64,000 nucleotides of DNA from Rhizodiscina lignyota (taxonomy: Eukaryota; Ascomycota; Dothideomycetes; Aulographales; Rhizodiscinaceae), in NCBI GenBank assembly GCA_010015805.1, contig ML978121.1, positions 124,001 through 188,000 of the forward strand. Direction: 5' to 3'. Of this stretch, positions 1 to 10,816 are shown in pieces; the stretch's first letter is position 1; each line of letters starts with the position of its first letter. The position numbers were made by a program, and so were the translations under genes. The notes under the pieces were generated by a model. The model was not told where the DNA came from, did not search any database, and worked only from the letters and a program-made list of their open reading frames with translations.

Positions 1-1
1 C

Positions 2-3000
2 CATCGGGGGAAGAGACGGAGCGATGAGAGTTGGCACAGCGAGCAGTCTCAGCAGTGGCAGGAGGATTATAGAACAGGAACGTTGCAGGATCAGACGAAC
101 CAGATACAGTCATTCCAGAGGATGGAGAGACCGCAGATGAACAGAAGACCACATACCTCTCAATCGTCAATGACAACCGGGCTACGGAGCCGTGGACAGA
201 GTGCTCAAGTCGGTCAAGGGCTGAGCCCGGGAGCTGGGATGCAGAGAGGTCCTTCGGCTACAACGTCTCCGGTACAGACTCAAGCGTCATTATTCTCTTC
301 CGTGGAGAATATCTCCTACCAACGGACATTACCTCTCCCTCAGCAACCCTCGGCTCCCGCTTCAGCGTCGTCATTCTATTCAGTCGCTTACGACGAAGCT
401 CGCTCACACACTCCACCCATCAAGACGAATACACCAGGCAAGCCACCGACACCGCCTCCTCCGGCCAATCTGAAGCAGAAGACAAAGCTCAACTTACGAA
501 ACCCAATGTCATTGCTTTTGCGAAGGCGCTCCGGACAGCAGCTTGATCCGTTGCAAGTACCCGATGAAGGTCTTCTACTTGCCCTCAACAGAAGCAACCT
601 ACCAGACGACTACGACCCGCGTATCATCGGGACACGTGTTCACGATTTCAGCGCTCCCAGACCGCCGCCAAAGCGGTTTCACACCACACCAAACCAACCG
701 GGAATCAACGAGAGTGGAGAATTTATGCTGCGTGTTCACAGCTCTGATGACTCGCAGCGGCAAGAGAGCGAGAGTCCACCAAAGCCGAAGCGAGCACACA
801 CACCCACTTTCATGGAACACTTCGACGATGACGATAACACCGACAAGGCCGTGAGGGCTGAGGAGTTGGCAAACAAAGACTTTTTGGCTAGAAACTCGTA
901 CCATCCTCCAGGAGACGATATGGGTGCTCCACTACCTCCATTTGCAAGAGCGGCATCTGGACAGCTGCTCAGTCCGGAACCTGGCCCCGCTATTACCGAA
1001 GAGGACGATGGAGCACATGCAGAAGTCGTACCGGAGCCACCATCGAGAACACCTCCCATTCCACCAGGTCTAGCCGCGGATGTTGCTAATGAAGCTAGTG
1101 TTTCCTCCATTACTGCAACACCGGAGGACAAGACAAAACATGTACAGCCTCCACCATCTGAAGCCAGAGCTCCTTCTTCCGCTTCGCCGCCGCGCCCACG
1201 CCAACGGACTTCTCGCATGAGTAGAGACTCTCTCCCTTCGCATCTCAACAGCACCGCGTCACGATTCAGCTTCCAGTTCGGTGGTCCAGATTCGCAACTC
1301 CAGGAGAAAATTCTCGAGGAGCGGCACAAGGCGAAGCAGGCACAGAGGGATATGGCGACAAAGATGCGCCAGGATGAGGAGGAGTGGGTCGAAGATGACG
1401 ATGGGTATGGCGATTATGATGATGGTGGCATGTACGAGGAGCGCATCCCTGGTGTCAACGCGGATTTCGAGGAGGATGGATTTGATGACGGGTTCAGCCT
1501 GCCTGAGGGAATGAGGCCCATGGGAATGGATCCGTTGGAACCTGTGGGGTTTAGAGAGGATAATCCGCTTGGTGTTGCGGATATCGTCGCTGCGCAGCGC
1601 ATGGCTCTGAGCAGCAATCCCCCAAGTCCCGCTGACTACAGCCCCGCGAGCTTAGATGCTATAAGTCTGCGACTACCCAGCAATGCTTCGGCGAGGCCAA
1701 GCATAGATTTGAAAGGCAGATCTAGCATCGGTTCCAGAAGTGGGGCGAGGTTGGATGGTAGTCTATCTGGTAGCAGGAGTGCGGACAGGAGTAGAGATGT
1801 GTTACCAGAAGCGGAAGAGGAGGAGTCGGATGGTGTGTCTCTTCAGTCTCTTAAGCAAGAGGAAAGCGAGACTCCTGAGATCGATATTGCGGACAACGGC
1901 ATCGGTGGTGTAGCAGAAGATTTAAGCGACGATCTCTACTTCGACGACGGCATCATCGAAGATCCTGGTTACGCAGAGGACGCGCCACATTTCGATGAAT
2001 CTGCGTTCGACGATCCGTCGAATCCACTTTATGAACGACGCCCAGTAAATGGTGCCTCGAATAGGCCTCTCGCTGGCGAAGGGACAAGTGCAGACTCCAC
2101 GCCAGAGAAGCCTCGCGTTACTAGTTTGGAGAGTAATGCTCGACCCTTCAGCGGTGTTTCAGATGGTAATGTTCGCCCTTTCAGCGAGGTTTCGGATAAC
2201 TTCGGCGACCCTGCGCGCAAGAACCACTTATCGGATTTCGAGAATCTGAATGCTTATCACGATGCACTAGCCCAGGCTGCGACGAAAGCTTTCTCGGACG
2301 GCCGTTTCTCAAGGAAAGAGAGCGTTGACCATTCCAGAGGATTTTCTCTTGACAATGAGTTCCAGAGGTATTCGGCAGATTCGTCTACCGCCTCCGATGC
2401 TGAGAAGTCGAAGATCTCCGGCTTGCACTCTTCGGGCCAGAGCCTCGTACAGGATGATGCGAGATATAGCAATTCTTCTGCTTCGCAGGCTGCTCGGACA
2501 TCGACTACCATAGGCAGCTCTGATGGAGTGAAATCATCAGTGCCATCGTACGACCCTCTCAGGTTCTCTGAACCTGCTGATTCTGCGTTCAACTTCGATC
2601 CATCTTCTTACCAGTTTGACACAAGCTTTGATGATTACGACAATGATGATCCCATGATAGCTGCCGCGAATGCAGAAGCGCTCGCCAACGATGACGAAGG
2701 CGAGTACGGTCGCGAATTCGGCTTCTACGCTGCACCACCGCCAGGCGGGCCTCTCAATGGATTCTGTCACAACATTAGAGGAGCCGATACTGCAAGCTTG
2801 AGCAGTGATGATGGCAGTGAAGTCGAATTCATGAACGGTGGCTACTTCGGCCCGAAAGGTGTCGACCTTGTGGGTAGAAACAAGAGTCTGAGGGAGCCGA
2901 ATCTCACACCAATCACCGAGCGGAGCGAGTACAGCACTCGCAACTCATGCGTCAGCTTGTTTGGCCTGCAGAGCTCCGGTAACCTTGCTCAGCCTCCTCT

Positions 3001-4036
3001 ATCAGCGGGGATAACACCACTCAGCGCAGGCGCAATGCCAAGTCCCGGTCTCGCGGAGCTGGCACGGATGGGTTCATTCGGCTTGGAGGATGACGAAATG
3101 AGCATGGAGAAGCTCATGAAGCTGCGACGAGGTGCTTTCGGCGATGGTTCGAGGAACAGCATGAGCGATAGCAGCGCTGCGAGCGGCTCAAGCCCGAGAA
3201 ACTCAAGTCCGGTGGCGCAGACGAGCGGATATATGCTACCGAGGGGCGCTCAGATCCAACATCCCGGCCAGCATCCCGCAGTTGGATGGTTGAATGGCGT
3301 GGGCATTGGCGTCAGCGGTGTCGAAGGTCTAGAGAGGCTCGGCGAAGACGACGAGAGCGACACCGACAACAGTGTGGACGTAGAAGGCGAGCAAGACTCG
3401 GATTACGAGAGCGACGGTGCCACAGATGACAGAGTGTACGACGACGAGGACTCGCCCATGCCAGACTCTCCCACCATCATCGCCACCGATTCACAGTCTC
3501 TTGGCTCCTCACCTGTCACCACCGCCCCGCCTCAGCAGCCTCAGTTTCCATCCCTCGCCCAGCTCCACCTGCAAGGCTTCTTCAACTTGAATCAACCTCC
3601 CTCCCCACCAAACACGAATCGCTTCGACACCGATCCCCACACACCCATCTCCCCATCCTCCACTTCCGTCTCCCTCAACTCGCCTACGACCGCCCTGCGC
3701 ACCGCTGCGCACAGAGACAACACCAGCAAAGCTGCCGCTAACATGACCAAGACCCTCCCGCGGATGCAAATCCCGTCAAGCCCGAGCCGATACGCACCTG
3801 CCAGCACCGGTGGTGACGGTGCAGCCCTCCGCAAGATTCCGTCGCCCTCGCTGCCGCACAGCCCGGCGCATTCACGCAATTCTAGCCAGAACGAGAGCGG
3901 CATAACGGTGACGTACGTGCGGGAGCGCGATAATTCGGCCGAGGGGCATCGGTGGGTGCTGGAGAGGCGGAGGACGAGCGAGGCGGGCGAGGTGACGGTT
4001 TTGGGGAGGGAGGTTGTTACCGGGGGGAGGATATGA
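2..4036 (+). CDS. Large low-complexity conserved fungal protein, 5' end outside window
   Basis: The reading frame is open from the first bases of the window to a TGA at 4034-4036, so at least 1344 residues are present and the true start lies upstream. The protein is rich in Ser, Pro, Asp and Glu and has long acidic runs (around 1400-1480 and 3340-3440 in the DNA). The best-ordered part is a short block encoded near 1255-1400, reading S-R-F-S-F-Q-F-G-G and then a charged helix of the type K-I-L-E-E-R-H-K-A-K-Q-A-Q. A similar block occurs in large fungal proteins often named hypothetical or putative mucin, but that name is not functional evidence. No signal peptide or catalytic domain can be seen. 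No intron is needed in this part. The gene converges on the SnoaL-like gene, with 303 bp between the stops. Function unknown. Confidence 0.85.
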   Translation, partial: HRGKRRSDESWHSEQSQQWQEDYRTGTLQDQTNQIQSFQRMERPQMNRRPHTSQSSMTTGLRSRGQSAQVGQGLSPGAGMQRGPSATTSPVQTQASLFSSVENISYQRTLPLPQQPSAPASASSFYSVAYDEARSHTPPIKTNTPGKPPTPPPPANLKQKTKLNLRNPMSLLLRRRSGQQLDPLQVPDEGLLLALNRSNLPDDYDPRIIGTRVHDFSAPRPPPKRFHTTPNQPGINESGEFMLRVHSSDDSQRQESESPPKPKRAHTPTFMEHFDDDDNTDKAVRAEELANKDFLARNSYHPPGDDMGAPLPPFARAASGQLLSPEPGPAITEEDDGAHAEVVPEPPSRTPPIPPGLAADVANEASVSSITATPEDKTKHVQPPPSEARAPSSASPPRPRQRTSRMSRDSLPSHLNSTASRFSFQFGGPDSQLQEKILEERHKAKQAQRDMATKMRQDEEEWVEDDDGYGDYDDGGMYEERIPGVNADFEEDGFDDGFSLPEGMRPMGMDPLEPVGFREDNPLGVADIVAAQRMALSSNPPSPADYSPASLDAISLRLPSNASARPSIDLKGRSSIGSRSGARLDGSLSGSRSADRSRDVLPEAEEEESDGVSLQSLKQEESETPEIDIADNGIGGVAEDLSDDLYFDDGIIEDPGYAEDAPHFDESAFDDPSNPLYERRPVNGASNRPLAGEGTSADSTPEKPRVTSLESNARPFSGVSDGNVRPFSEVSDNFGDPARKNHLSDFENLNAYHDALAQAATKAFSDGRFSRKESVDHSRGFSLDNEFQRYSADSSTASDAEKSKISGLHSSGQSLVQDDARYSNSSASQAARTSTTIGSSDGVKSSVPSYDPLRFSEPADSAFNFDPSSYQFDTSFDDYDNDDPMIAAANAEALANDDEGEYGREFGFYAAPPPGGPLNGFCHNIRGADTASLSSDDGSEVEFMNGGYFGPKGVDLVGRNKSLREPNLTPITERSEYSTRNSCVSLFGLQSSGNLAQPPLSAGITPLSAGAMPSPGLAELARMGSFGLEDDEMSMEKLMKLRRGAFGDGSRNSMSDSSAASGSSPRNSSPVAQTSGYMLPRGAQIQHPGQHPAVGWLNGVGIGVSGVEGLERLGEDDESDTDNSVDVEGEQDSDYESDGATDDRVYDDEDSPMPDSPTIIATDSQSLGSSPVTTAPPQQPQFPSLAQLHLQGFFNLNQPPSPPNTNRFDTDPHTPISPSSTSVSLNSPTTALRTAAHRDNTSKAAANMTKTLPRMQIPSSPSRYAPASTGGDGAALRKIPSPSLPHSPAHSRNSSQNESGITVTYVRERDNSAEGHRWVLERRRTSEAGEVTVLGREVVTGGRI

Positions 4037-4090
4037 TTTGCCTCTAAGCAATTTGCATTGATTGGAGATGGGAAGCAAAAGATGTGATGA

Positions 4091-4125
4091 TTGCGTTTGG
4101 GCTTGCGTTTGGGCTTGCGTTTGAT
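4091..4125. repeat. Short 12-bp tandem repeat in 3' flank
   Basis: The unit TTGCGTTTGGGC is repeated nearly three times, followed by TTTG-rich sequence to about 4139. It lies in the intergenic space just after the stop of the large low-complexity gene. It could be part of the 3' UTR. Confidence 0.6.
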
Positions 4126-4339
4126 TTTGGGTTTGGTCTGATGGTTGTTTCGGACAAAAGCATCGCAAGGGGAAATGGAAAGAACAAGTATTTTGATAAG
4201 TACTTCCTGCATAATGCTTATATTGGACAGTTTAGAGATACCAACATACAGGGCACAGTGCGGTGCTTCGGGCTTTGGCGAAATGAAAATGAAATGTTCA
4301 GTGATCTGTTCGTTCATTCTCCAATGCTCTCGGGTGAGG

Positions 4340-4816
4340 TCAAGCTCCTTGCTCACCGAAAATAACAGACCTCTCGCCTTCAGTCCAATTCATCTTCAAA
4401 GTCCACTTCTTAATCTTCCACAGCCCATCACTGTCCTTGACCAAGTCCAGATAGTACAACCCGCCAGTGACATAAGCCTTGGCCTCGGGGACATATGCGT
4501 CTTCTGGTCGATAGTGATATGCCATTGCGTTGGCGGTCAAAGACGCTGTATCGGCGCCGTCCTTCAGGTCCACTCGAACATTGGTGATAAAATGCGTCGT
4601 ATGCAAGGGCATGATCTTGCTCATGATGTATTCGGTGATCGTATCCGCGCCCTGGATGGTATGTTCGCCAACGATGACCGAGGTCTCCTTCCCCGGCAAG
4701 ACTGATGACGCGAACAGTTCAGGATCATTGCCGTCTATTCCAGTAACGGAGCGATAGAGACAATCGGCGACGGCCTCACGCGGGCTGAGAGACGGGAGGG
4801 CGATAGTATACGCCAT
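4340..4816 (-). CDS. SnoaL-like (NTF2-fold) small protein
   Basis: A single-exon ORF of 158 residues starting at the ATG at 4814-4816. It has the layout of the SnoaL-like/NTF2-like superfamily: an N-terminal helix with R-E-A-V-A-D-C-L-Y-R, a G-x-D-x-x-D-x-E-L-F-A-S stretch, a middle H-T-T-H-F-I-T-N-V motif, and a C-terminal strand pair with G-L-W-K-I-K-K-W-T. Members form a cone-shaped alpha+beta barrel and act as small cyclases, isomerases, dehydratases or ligand binders, many of them unassigned. The length matches single-domain members (about 130-170 residues). There is no signal peptide, so it is probably cytosolic. It stands alone between a convergent gene and an empty stretch. The substrate cannot be predicted. 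Confidence 0.85.
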   Translation of the reverse strand: MAYTIALPSLSPREAVADCLYRSVTGIDGNDPELFASSVLPGKETSVIVGEHTIQGADTITEYIMSKIMPLHTTHFITNVRVDLKDGADTASLTANAMAYHYRPEDAYVPEAKAYVTGGLYYLDLVKDSDGLWKIKKWTLKMNWTEGERSVIFGEQGA

Positions 4817-6176
4817 TTCGACTTATCAAAACCTTGGTGGGATTGGCAAATTGAGGTCTGACTATGAAATTGAGATGAAAGTTTCCGAGCTCTACCAATT
4901 TCCGCATGCTGGGCATACCTTGTTATACCCCACGGCTTGAGGTTGAAAAGGTCAACAGCTGTCTATGCAGACCGTGTGAGGCGATGTCTGCACTTTCTTA
5001 ACGCCGGAGACCTAAATCCGGGAGCCTATCGGGAGCGTCATTGGAGAGCGGCTCCATCAATCTCTCCGCGAGAACGGTGCATTACGGTTAACCTCAGACT
5101 AGCTGCACAATCTGCAAAGATGTTGGATCATACTGTGGAGCGTTTACCTGATCCGGCCAACTGTTCTGAACTTGATTCGCTGATCCTAGGCCGTCGAACG
5201 CATTCGTGTGAGCTGAAAGGTCAAGTTCATCCGTCAGTATCTCCTTGTCGGTTCCGAACCGACCCTGACGAGAAGATGCGGCTCCCATTGACATCTGTCC
5301 GTACCATGTTACCGGCTGTCCCGAAACAGTACCCTTTTTCGGGGTAATCATGTATTAAAGGCGCTGGAAGCTTTGGGTATAATATCTCGCTGATTGGAGC
5401 CCCATAGACGACACCGATTATTCTACACGGATACAATCATAAAGTTGTGCAGCCTTGCTCGAGTCAGAGGGAGTAAGTGGAGTCAGTAGTGATAGATAGG
5501 AAATAGTTGCAAATAGCACTCCGATCGAAACTGATCGCCTGACAGAGACCCTGTTGCGAAGGTTGACTGTTCATGTCCCAGCATGGCGTATCGCGCTTGG
5601 ATGTGGGGGCGTAGAGTAATGTCGAGGGACCGTACACCGTATATCGTTTAGAGATCCTTTTTGGGACGTTCTCGGCAGCCACAAATTGTCGGCCGCATTC
5701 AAGTCGCGGATTCAGACGTAAAGCCTTCACGTGTAGATCGATAGATGGCTAGATGGCCTGATGGCTGCTAGGATGTATGGAGGGCGAAGTGGCCATGACT
5801 CTAATGCATAAATGGAAACTATTGGCTCGCTCGGATGCTTCTTTCGCCGAGCTATCATCGTTTCCAATTGAGAGGTTGCTGTTGATGAATTAGGCCGCAT
5901 CTCAGGCGGTGAGCATGTGCACGAAAAGGCAAGAGCAAGCATATGCTGGCAAACCGAGGAACTCCAAATGATCAGGACGGAAGATAGTGATGGAATGTTG
6001 TAAACTTGTGAGTGGTAATCAATCACTTGATAATTATCGGGCGGCTTTATAACAATCGGCCTCCATGCTCCTTCAACAAATGCTGTACAGTTCGAACTAC
6101 ATGCTTGCAGGCCCAATGTTAGCGTTCTACTCCGTAGCAGTATCCAGTAGCGGTACCCAGTTGTCTGATATGCTAT
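4817..6176. other. Intergenic, no supported gene
   Basis: Only short overlapping ORFs occur on both strands (for example 5094-5351 and 5227-5436 on the minus strand), with no family resemblance and no convincing splice structure. I see no tRNA and no repeat here. Confidence 0.5.
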
Positions 6177-6530
6177 TCAATGACCCCAGCTTATGACCTC
6201 TTCGACCGATCGATTCTTCCACGGCTTGCATACCACGTTCACCCTATTTGCAAACCCGTCAAGATCCTCCAGCCCCGCCGACTCTGAGACGCACTTCGCT
6301 GCGTATTGAAGGAGCTTCTTATTCTTGCATGTGCACTCAATGATGTCTTTGTCGCTCTTCTCGTAAATGCAGCTAGTACGGTAGAAGTCCTTTCGAAGGC
6401 ATTTCTGCGCGGAGTCGGTTCCAAAGTTTGGCCAAACGTCCTCGAGGTATGGATCATCGAGATACTCCGGTCGCTTCGCAGCGGCGATGCACAGCGCACT
6501 TGCGCAGAGGAGAATTGTGCTAAAACGCAT
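6177..6530 (-). CDS. Small secreted cysteine-containing protein, effector-like
   Basis: An ORF of 117 residues with a clear signal peptide (M-R-F-S-T-I-L-L-C-A-S-A-L-C-I-A-A-A, cleavage near residue 18). The mature part has six cysteines spaced C-x8-C-x9-C-x-C-x11-C-x20-C, plus a charged C-terminus. The C-x-C pair followed by spaced cysteines recalls CFEM-like domains, but two of the eight CFEM cysteines are missing, so I do not assign that family. An excellent TATA box lies 117 bp upstream, which suggests strong regulated expression. Small size, secretion and disulfide potential make it a candidate effector or cell-wall protein. The gene is isolated: nothing else is supported for more than 1 kb on either side. 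Confidence 0.8.
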   Translation of the reverse strand: MRFSTILLCASALCIAAAKRPEYLDDPYLEDVWPNFGTDSAQKCLRKDFYRTSCIYEKSDKDIIECTCKNKKLLQYAAKCVSESAGLEDLDGFANRVNVVCKPWKNRSVEEVISWGH

Positions 6531-6646
6531 AATGTGGGAGTTCGATGACTTGGAATTGAGCCGAATGAAAGTGTAGTTGCTTTTTCGTGTCGGAATCTGA
6601 TTGAAGATTGAATGATAATAGAGAAGAAGGCTGAAACTATGAAGCC

Positions 6647-6654
6647 TTTATATA
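6647..6654 (-). promoter_or_regulatory. TATA box for small secreted protein gene
   Basis: On the minus strand the sequence is TATATAAA, 117 bp upstream of the ATG at 6530, a usual distance for a fungal core promoter. Confidence 0.6.
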
Positions 6655-8401
6655 CCGTTAGTCAATCATTTAACGGCTGCATTTTTTCAACGGTGATCAA
6701 TCCCGCTCAAATTGACAACATTGATGGGCTTGAAACTCGACCATTTCGAATTCTGAGTTACTAATCACAATGCTCTCTGACGGTTAATGGAAATAGATGA
6801 AATAATGTTGCGACTCAACAAAGACGAATGAATGTGGAGACTTGAGATGGAACGTGATTGAAGACTGTCGTCCGACCTATTAGGAAGGAATGGTTTCTCT
6901 CTGTGTAGTTAAGGCTTTCCAGTTCTGTTTAACGTGAACTGAAACTGTGATATTTGTAAGACTAGGGACCGAGATAAGGAGAACTTTCTCCTTCTCACGA
7001 GGCCTGATAATTCTGACGCGCAGCTCTCGGCCTTTGAAGAGTACCACCTCCACCCTTTTATGCCTTGTCTTGATGCCTGGTTGGGAGTTTCCGACCAGGA
7101 TGGTAATTGCTGCTTGTCACGGTTCTATTCTCATTTCTGCTTAAAGAAGAGGTCCTGGTCCGGTGCTTGCGAGCAACGTTCGCCATCTCGGTCCAGACCA
7201 GAACGATAATTTGATGGATGATTGCTGGCCTCAGACTTCGAGAGAGCAATTGCGCAACGAGTGCTTCCGAGCTTAAATCGGCATTGCAGATAGAGAGGCA
7301 TGGCATCATGCAACTGAGTCATTGGTGCCGGAATTTACACCTCCTATATAGGGGCTCCATCCTACTCGGCGGTAGCGCCAGACGAAGTCTCGCCAAGCTG
7401 GAGTTCCCTTTCCTCTTTCGGTATGGCCTGTGACCCCTGACTTTCTCTCCAGTTAATATCTAAGTTACTTCCCCGCACCCTCTCCAAACTTTCCATCTCT
7501 GTCACTCTCTTGGCACTACATCTCATGCCATCCTGGCGTTTCGTCACTGGAGCGTTACTTTCCTTCGAGATTCCGACCGCTTGCTTTCATCTCCTTTCAG
7601 CCTGAACTAATTGAAGATTGTTTCCTGTTTCCTTGTGCTTTGTACGTTCAGTTGCGATTAACCGCCTTGGCAGTTATGAGTCTCCAGTCTTTGATGAGAT
7701 CTTGCGCATTATCAATGTTGTTCATTTTCGGTCAGTCTCATCAATTGTTTGACATGATAGAGGAGAGATGAAGAAGAATAAATAGTCCTGGAAACCCAGA
7801 GAATTCGACAAAACGGCATCCGCCCCACAGCCGTGAAGCACAAACGACTCATTCGCAGGTTTTCTCCAATGTGCTAGCTCTGAAGCTTCGAACCTCGGAC
7901 TGAAATGTTCCACATTCCACGACATCGAACACAATATACCCGAGAAGCGGCTCTCGGAGAATATCCTAAAGAAGTGAAGGGCACAGAAACCTTGCGAGCA
8001 TCATTGCTCGGCTACATTGTCCCTGAATTGACGTCCACTTAGAGTTGAGTTGCTCGAAGCAATATGACATCAACGGCCACGAACGTGTCCAAAAGGACTT
8101 CCGGAATCATCGGCAATCCTTATTTGAGGGGTGTAGATCCTTAGAAGAGGGGAGCTTCATCGCCAAGACAAACGCGGGGAGTTCACGATGGAAAGTGAAT
8201 GTCCGAACATGATTAATATATTATGAAGCGCAAATGACTGTTCGCTGCGGACGAAGGTTCCAAATCTGCAATCAGGGCTCTGAGAAAGGTGTGGCTGTCC
8301 TGCCGCGCTTGATACTCTTCAAACTCAAAGAACCGCGAGGAACACGAACACGACTGACATTCTAATTACTTACTTTTGCGGTGTGGACACTTCGGATTGC
8401 A
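6655..8401. other. Intergenic, no supported gene
   Basis: AT-rich sequence with scattered short ORFs on both strands, the longest about 80 codons. None has a recognisable domain, and no consistent pairs of splice sites join them. It separates the divergently transcribed secreted-protein and beta-propeller genes, so part of it is promoter. Confidence 0.5.
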
Positions 8402-9544
8402 ATGTCGACTATCAGGAGCTTGATATATGGGCTGGTGTTGATACTGGCGGCGGCGCTGACTGCCATGGCCGCTCCAGGATATACACCCCAGGGACTTCGA
8501 CCTGGGGTTGAATGCCCAGTGGACCCAGGTAATCTGCCGCCAAATACCAAGCAGGTAGGCGCACTCGTTTGCCCGAGCTAAAGTATACTCGAATTGACAG
8601 AGATCTAGATAACGTACTTCGGGGAGCGTGCCGCCTTCTCACCCGATGGCAAGAAAATAGCGTTCATGGACAAGAGCTACGGCGACGCATTCGAACTGGA
8701 CTTGGAAACGAATCGTATCACACTATTGACACATCCTCAGAACGCCGGCTTCTTGCGTGTCCAGTACCTCCCGAACGGTGACTACGTCCTCATTGGCTCT
8801 CGCAGCTTTGTTGACATCACAACCACACGCGACACAACCCAGGAGCTCTGGGTTCTGAAGCAAGGCGAGATCAACCCGATCCCTCTGAATCACTTTATCG
8901 ATGAAGGTGTGGCAATTTCGCGCAAGAGTGCGAAGATCGCTTGGGCTATCAACCATGACAACTATCCTGGTGTGCTCATCGAAGGAGAAACCCTCATCTA
9001 CACTGCCGACGTCGTGTACGCCAAAAACGGTACTCCTTACCTCGACAATCAGAAGGAAGTGATTCGAGCTTGGTCTCCGGACTGTGTACTAGAACCTCAG
9101 GATTTCCGGAATGATGATAATGAACTCATCTTCATCTGCTACAGACAGATTACGGCCGAGATATCCCTCGCGAATATGCGTGGCATCGACTTGAACACCG
9201 GCAAAATAAGCGTCTACAGAAACGTAACTAACGAGTACAACGAAGTCGAAGGCATTTATCCTGACGGCCAATACGAGTTGGTCGAGTCGAGCAAGGGCCA
9301 GATACATCCTCATGGGGACGATGCAATCGACATTTGGAAGCTCAAAATAGAGCCTCACGGAACGAATTTTCGAAGGGTTACATGTTTCGGATCTAACGTT
9401 AACGGCAAGAGCCCCATCAACAAGGCCAGCAACCCTGTGGTCAGTCCAAATGGGCACACAATTGCTTTCCAGGCCGCGATAGCCGGGGATCCAGCAGGCG
9501 TTGGTTATGGGCTATTCCTCCTTGATCGAAGCGAAACAAGCTAG
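8402..9544 (+). CDS. Secreted TolB/PD40-type beta-propeller protein
   Basis: Two exons, 8402-8554 and 8609-9544, joined in phase 0 across a 54-bp GT-AG intron (donor GTAGGC, acceptor ATCTAG). The product is about 362 residues. It starts with a signal peptide (hydrophobic stretch G-L-V-L-I-L-A-A-A-L-T-A-M-A-A) and has PD40-like propeller repeats: A-A-F-S-P-D-G-K-K-I-A-F near the start of exon 2 and V-V-S-P-N-G-H-T-I-A-F near the end. Such repeats build beta-propellers in TolB-like and prolyl-oligopeptidase-like proteins. No catalytic hydrolase domain follows, so it is probably a binding or structural secreted protein. The alternative acceptor GACAG at 8600 would leave a TAG in frame and was not used. 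A MITE begins 8 bp after the stop codon. Confidence 0.8.
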
Positions 9545-9552
9545 CTGCTAGC

Positions 9553-9785
9553 ACGGGGGTGAAAAAAATAGTTGAGCCCGGTTGGCCGAACGCCCGGAGT
9601 AAGAACGAGTTTTGTTCTTCCGCACGGACGAGAATATCAGTGAAAGCTCGATTAGATATAATACTAGATAGTATTTATCCAAAATTCGCAGCTTCAGCAT
9701 ACATAGTCTATGTTCACTGGCAGACGTGTGTATCTTCGCGGTGGCCTATATTGCAGCCACAACTCAACTATTTTATGACCTACTT
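9553..9785. mobile_element. hAT-type MITE copy at the 3' end of the beta-propeller gene
   Basis: The left end reads GGGGGTGAAAAAAATAG then TTGAG. The right end, read in reverse complement, is AAGTAGGTCATAAAATAG then TTGAG. Both match the terminal inverted repeat of the intact element at 27870-28058. The interior shares AACGAGTTTTGTTCTTC and GAAAGCTCGATTA with the copy at about 12733-12929. An internal hairpin (AAGAAC...GTTCTT) sits near 9600. No target duplication is visible, as expected for an old copy. Confidence 0.75.
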
Positions 9786-10134
9786 CCCCAAAATTAACAG
9801 CGATCGAACAGCAAATGCAGACGTCAGATAACCGTTCTGTAGACTGCATTTCTATCCGGTGGCTACGCCGTAAGAATTTCAGAGTGCCTACGGAGAAATT
9901 ACAGACCAGCCAGTTATTCAAGGATTCTATGTACTATTTCGTATACTGTCATATTTCGGTGTCTTCTTCCTGGTGGCACGCTCAACCAGAACCAGAAAAT
10001 TACGTTACCAGTCAGTTAAAGCCTTTAATACTTTGGGCATAGCGAAATGAGTCGAACAGAGGGCTTGGGAGATACGAGTACGATACGCAAGTGATGCTGT
10101 ACTCTTGAGGAACCAGGAGGGATGAGCGACATCC

Positions 10135-10170
10135 AAGTGGGTGACAAAAAAGTTGGCCGCAGCTTTCGGG
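10135..10170 (+). mobile_element. Fragment of hAT-type MITE (left end only)
   Basis: AAGTGGGTGACAAAAAAG followed by TTGGCCGCAG matches the terminal inverted repeat of the intact copy at 27870. No matching right end is found downstream, so this is a truncated or decayed copy. Confidence 0.5.
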
Positions 10171-10601
10171 ACAGTGAACAGCATTGGTGTATAGCCACTG
10201 TGAATAACACAAGGTACAGGTTTGTAAATGGCCTGTAATTGTTTAGTGTACTCCGGAGAATATATAACTGAGCTTCCAGAGATACTCTCAATTGTCGTGA
10301 GGTGTAAGAGCTATTAGTCCTCGTAAGTTACCTACCATCTGGGCTGATGACCCTGATGACCACCAACCTTACAAACGCCCACCGTAGGACACGCTAAATA
10401 TCTCGGGCCGCCACAGCTGAGTTGGCGACTTTATCCCTCCACCCAACTTTCGTCGCGTTCATCGTGACCACTCTCACACCTTCTGCTCCCAGCACCATGC
10501 CGTTCATCTCAGAGACCAAGATAAAGCTCGCTTACTTCGAAGGTATTCGGGTATCGTACTCGAGTTTGCCGTTAGCATCAGCCGTCGAGCATTTCCACGT
10601 A

Positions 10602-10816
10602 CGAAGGAGCTTGTTTCCGGGGAGCGAACGAGACCTGGAACAGCGTCCCTTTTCCGTCATAACGAGAAGCAAAGCTACTAAGGTAGCTTGGGTAAGCTAC
10701 TCCCTAGTAGCCTCGAATAGAACCTCACCACCTTAAAGAAGCTTCTTGGAAATGCCGAGAGCAAATTTAAAACTTGCCTTCGCAGACTATTCGCTCACTG
10801 GAGACTTTTTCCATCG
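10602..10816. mobile_element. Tc1/mariner-like MITE, copy 1 (TA-flanked)
   Basis: The left end is CGAAGGAGCTTGTTTCC and the right end in reverse complement is CGATGGAAAAAGTCTCC, both followed by sequence ending in GAGCGA. The element is flanked by TA dinucleotides at 10600-10601 and 10817-10818. It is homologous along its length to the copy at 17375-17582, sharing GCGTCCCTTTT, ACGAGAAGCAA-type and AGAAGCTTCTTGGAA blocks. There is no coding capacity. Confidence 0.75.

Noticed and set aside
3592-4356. 254-codon ORF on the minus strand overlapping the end of the first gene
   Set aside because: It is antisense to the long coding frame and to the SnoaL-like gene end; composition reflects the complement of low-complexity coding sequence.
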